NCBI RefSeq assembly: GCF_019331675.1
Contig: NZ_JAHBBJ010000006.1
Location: forward strand, 1 to 64,000
DNA: 64,000 nt
Source of the DNA: Bifidobacterium miconisargentati
Lineage (GTDB): Bacteria > Actinomycetota > Actinomycetes > Actinomycetales > Bifidobacteriaceae
Direction: 5' to 3'
The notes beneath the pieces were generated by a model. The model was given only the letters and a program-made list of their open reading frames with translations. It searched no databases and was not told the origin of the DNA. Shown in pieces: positions 61,573 to 64,000 of the stretch. Positions within the stretch are counted from its first letter, which is position 1; every line of letters starts with the position of its first letter. Position numbers and translations under genes: made by a program.

Positions 61573-61746
61573 TCAATGTTTGTTCAGCAGGTTGAGCGTG
61601 CGGCGCTCCGTATACGGGCGCAAACGGGCGGGAGCGAACACCACATACCGTTCCCCGTCCCCACCAGCGGCCATATCACTGATGACCTGTCCGATGAAAT
61701 CGTCCAACGTACGCGGCGCCAATGCCGCGTTATCACCGACAGTCAT
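61573..61746 (-). CDS. Small protein, 57 residues, unknown
   Basis: The 57-residue protein (MTVGDNAALAPRTLDDFIGQ at the start) has a helical first half and a basic C-terminus (FAPARLRPYTERRTLNLLNKH). GGAGGG lies 12 bp upstream. It is near, but not overlapping, the pair at 59908-61463, on the same strand. No family is recognised. The start could be earlier (61800), giving 75 residues. Confidence 0.5.
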   Translation of the reverse strand: MTVGDNAALAPRTLDDFIGQVISDMAAGGDGERYVVFAPARLRPYTERRTLNLLNKH

Positions 61747-61980
61747 AGGAACTTCATTCCCTCCAGACCAGATACCGTCAAACCGACACCCGCATAACAC
61801 GGCATACGGGCCTTATATCCCAAGCGAACACCGCGCAGCCTCGGATCACGTCACGGTAATCAATCCAAAACGCCAGCTTGACGAAATACACGCATCGGCT
61901 CGCCGCATTGTCCCACTAATCACCTCCTGGTAGACTCCAGGAGCAAAGTTAGTTCGCCAAAGCAGCATAAGAGAACAGGC

Positions 61981-63540
61981 ATGAGTGGGAAGATACGCGT
62001 AATTGACTTATTCGCCGGACCAGGAGGCCTCGGAGAGGGCTTCTCCTCGCTACGGGATTCCGATGGCGAAAGGATCTTCCAAATCGTCATGTCGGTAGAG
62101 ATGGAAAAATCCGCGCATAACACTTTGCGGCTGCGCTCGTTCTTCCGTAAGATTTACGACCTCCATCACCGTATACCAGAGCAGTACTTGGAGTATGCGA
62201 CCAATCCCGATGCCAGCCATTTGGAGATTCTCAAGGAGTCATTTCCCAATCAATGGGCGGAAGCCGATCATGAAGCCGTACAGGGGACTCTCGTCGAAGG
62301 CGACAACACCTTTGTGGAAGAAGCCCGAAAGAGGCTCGTAGGTCACAAAGGATACACTGTCATCATCGGAGGACCTCCTTGCCAAGCATATTCGCTCGTA
62401 GGGCGCGCACGTCGAACCAACGACCCCAATTTGCAAGGCGACGTAAAACAGACGCTATATAAGTGCTATCTCAGCTTTCTTGAAGGCATTCAACCGGATA
62501 TATTCGTCATGGAGAATGTCAAAGGCATTTTGTCGGCAAAACTACATAACGAGGGTGTGCTCGGAATGATTCGAGCCGATATCGACAAGGCCGGGTACAC
62601 ACTCCATTCCCTTGTAGTTGATGAGCCTCATACATCCTCTGACTATGTGGTGAAGTCCGAACAATACGGAATCCCTCAAGCACGGCACCGCGTGATACTG
62701 TTGGGCATCCGAAAAGATCATGATTTCACCCCAACACAGCTTAAGCCTTCCCGCCATCCACTTACTGTCAGAGACGCACTCCTAGGCATACCTGCAGTGC
62801 GGAGCGACTTCTCCCATCGGAGTCGCAAACACGTCGAAGACAGCTGGGAGGAATATATCGTGCAAGCCGCTCGATATGAGTCTCTTCATTGCGGCGATCC
62901 AAAAATAGCCGAGCAACTGTCGAGTTTGACTGCCTCAGAACTGCCTTCTCAGATATCTTCAAATCACATCGACAGCCAAGGCCGCAATCTACTTACCGAC
63001 TGGTATCGAGGTCGATTGGATAATATTGGCTCCTCCTTGCTGATGAATCACACCGCACGATCCCATATGGCAAAGGATTTGGACCGCTATCTGTTTTGCT
63101 CGGCTTATGCAGCAGCTCATGGCAAAGCCGCAAAATTGGACAACTTCCCACCATACCTGTTGCCCAATCATAAGAACGTCGAACAGTCAGCTTCTGCCGA
63201 CAAGCTGAAGACCGTGGAGTTTTCTGATCGCTTCCGAGTCCAGCTTTACGACTCTCCCTCCACTACGGTTACCTCGCATATCTCCAAGGACGGCCATTAT
63301 TTTATCCACCCGGATTTTCATCAATGCCGCAGTCTGACCGTACGTGAGGCAGCACGTCTGCAAACGTTCCCCGACGATTACTTCTTTGAGGGTAACCGCA
63401 CTGCACAATTTCAGCAGATCGGCAATGCCGTTCCGCCTCTGTTAGCGAATCAGATAGCGAAAATCGTCGCTCGCTGCCTCGGGAAAGTCACGGAAGATTA
63501 CTTCGATGAACAGCACCGACTTGATGAGTTTACGGATTGA
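61981..63540 (+). CDS. C5 DNA cytosine methyltransferase
   Basis: The 519-residue protein has the ordered motifs of C5-cytosine methyltransferases: motif I DLFAGPGGL (9-17), motif IV GGPPCQAYS with catalytic Cys at about 134, motif VI ENVKGIL (about 178), motif VIII QARHRVILLGI, and motifs IX-X REAARLQTFPDDY and QIGNAVPPLLANQIA near the end. The stretch between VIII and IX is the target-recognition region. It methylates a short DNA site. It is less GC-rich than neighbours, which suggests transfer. A GHKL ATPase gene follows in 96 bp, as in some MutL/MORC-type restriction systems. Confidence 0.93.
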   Translation: MSGKIRVIDLFAGPGGLGEGFSSLRDSDGERIFQIVMSVEMEKSAHNTLRLRSFFRKIYDLHHRIPEQYLEYATNPDASHLEILKESFPNQWAEADHEAVQGTLVEGDNTFVEEARKRLVGHKGYTVIIGGPPCQAYSLVGRARRTNDPNLQGDVKQTLYKCYLSFLEGIQPDIFVMENVKGILSAKLHNEGVLGMIRADIDKAGYTLHSLVVDEPHTSSDYVVKSEQYGIPQARHRVILLGIRKDHDFTPTQLKPSRHPLTVRDALLGIPAVRSDFSHRSRKHVEDSWEEYIVQAARYESLHCGDPKIAEQLSSLTASELPSQISSNHIDSQGRNLLTDWYRGRLDNIGSSLLMNHTARSHMAKDLDRYLFCSAYAAAHGKAAKLDNFPPYLLPNHKNVEQSASADKLKTVEFSDRFRVQLYDSPSTTVTSHISKDGHYFIHPDFHQCRSLTVREAARLQTFPDDYFFEGNRTAQFQQIGNAVPPLLANQIAKIVARCLGKVTEDYFDEQHRLDEFTD

Positions 63541-63636
63541 CAGTACAAGCGATAAAGCACATGCTGCCGCCTTGATGAAAATGTCGGTCGCTTTATAATC
63601 GACACTAAGACACGCAAAGGAGACAGGAGTCAGAGC

Positions 63637-64000
63637 ATGACAGACGAAATCGAACTGACTCCAGAACCAAAAATCCTTATCGAAAGCCTTCGAGATATCG
63701 GCTACTCCTTCGAGAGTGCCCTCGCCGATGTCATCGATAACTCAATCACCGCAAACGCCTCGACTATAAACATCATGGCGCTTCCGGTGAATGACTCGTT
63801 CAAGGTAGCCATCCTCGATGATGGCAATGGCTTGGACAGAGAATCTTTGCTGCGAGCAATGCGACTAGGCAGCTCCAATCCTCGGGACGAGCGGGCTATT
63901 GGAGACTTGGGAAGATTCGGACTGGGTTTGAAGACAGCATCGTTCTCTCAATGCCGGCGTTTGACCGTAGCATCCCGACGAGATGGACAGACGTCAGCCT
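63637..64000 (+). CDS. GHKL-type ATPase (MutL/MORC-like), partial at window end
   Basis: The first 121 codons encode the N-terminal part of a GHKL ATPase. DVIDNSITANA holds the catalytic and Mg-binding N box, AILDDGNGL the DxGxG motif, and GRFGLGLKTASF the lid GFGLK motif. These are typical of histidine-kinase-like ATPases of the MutL/MORC group found with C5 methyltransferases in restriction systems. AAAGGAGACAGGAG precedes the ATG. It runs off the window; the rest, and any nuclease gene, lie beyond. Confidence 0.85.
   Translation, partial: MTDEIELTPEPKILIESLRDIGYSFESALADVIDNSITANASTINIMALPVNDSFKVAILDDGNGLDRESLLRAMRLGSSNPRDERAIGDLGRFGLGLKTASFSQCRRLTVASRRDGQTSA

Noticed and set aside
59743..61797. 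Plus-strand open frame of 684 codons
   Set aside because: Antisense to three minus-strand genes and rich in Arg/Ser/Pro, without a start signal or domain.

Overview
The window looks like Bifidobacterium DNA, or a close relative. It is GC-rich, with many LacI, GntR and AraC-type regulators beside glycosidases and MFS or ABC sugar importers, IS3-family insertion sequences and sortase-type pilins. Species, and whether this is chromosome, integrated plasmid or megaplasmid, cannot be settled from sequence alone. No rRNA, tRNA or CRISPR array was found.

Layout. 1-2.8 kb: a plasmid-type replication and partition module (14 iteron-like repeats, two perfect DnaA boxes, an AT-rich stretch, parA, a small ribbon-helix-helix gene and an HTH protein). 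3-10 kb: an NmrA-type oxidoreductase, an orphan MazE, an alpha/beta hydrolase, a GH43/MFS pair with a divergent AraC regulator, and a LysR regulator. 10.4-18 kb: a membrane-anchored GH3 enzyme with permuted domain order, then a GntR-controlled esterase-MFS-MFS operon whose last gene is cut by an IS. 18.1-19.5 and 38.5-40.0 kb: two related but different IS3-type elements. The missing half of the cut MFS gene lies 20 kb away on the other strand beside the second IS, and that IS is followed by the 3' half of another permuted GH3 gene, so the interval is rearranged.

20-38 kb (between the ISs): a DUF4143-type ATPase behind four 23-bp-phased repeats, a Phd/RelE toxin-antitoxin pair, a small membrane protein, a pilus locus (HTH gene, tip adhesin with LPLTG, pilin with LPNTG, very large FctA-repeat pilin with IAQTG), a divergent coiled-coil/CAP-domain surface protein and a coiled-coil protein of unknown function. 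The large pilin has a run of nine G after its signal peptide that puts it out of frame; eight or eleven G would restore it, so it is probably phase-variable and OFF here. No sortase gene is in the window.

41-62 kb: a second ATPase (DUF234 type), a 58-codon small gene, a zinc-ribbon membrane protein, a beta-glucoside operon (LacI, binding protein, two permeases, GH1), a second LacI regulon with matching operators (AnmK-type anhydro-sugar kinase plus ribose-type ABC importer), a zinc-ribbon/PASTA-like membrane protein and a group of uncharacterised genes. 62-64 kb: a C5 cytosine methyltransferase followed by the start of a GHKL (MutL/MORC-like) ATPase, probably the left part of a restriction-modification or defence island that runs off the window.
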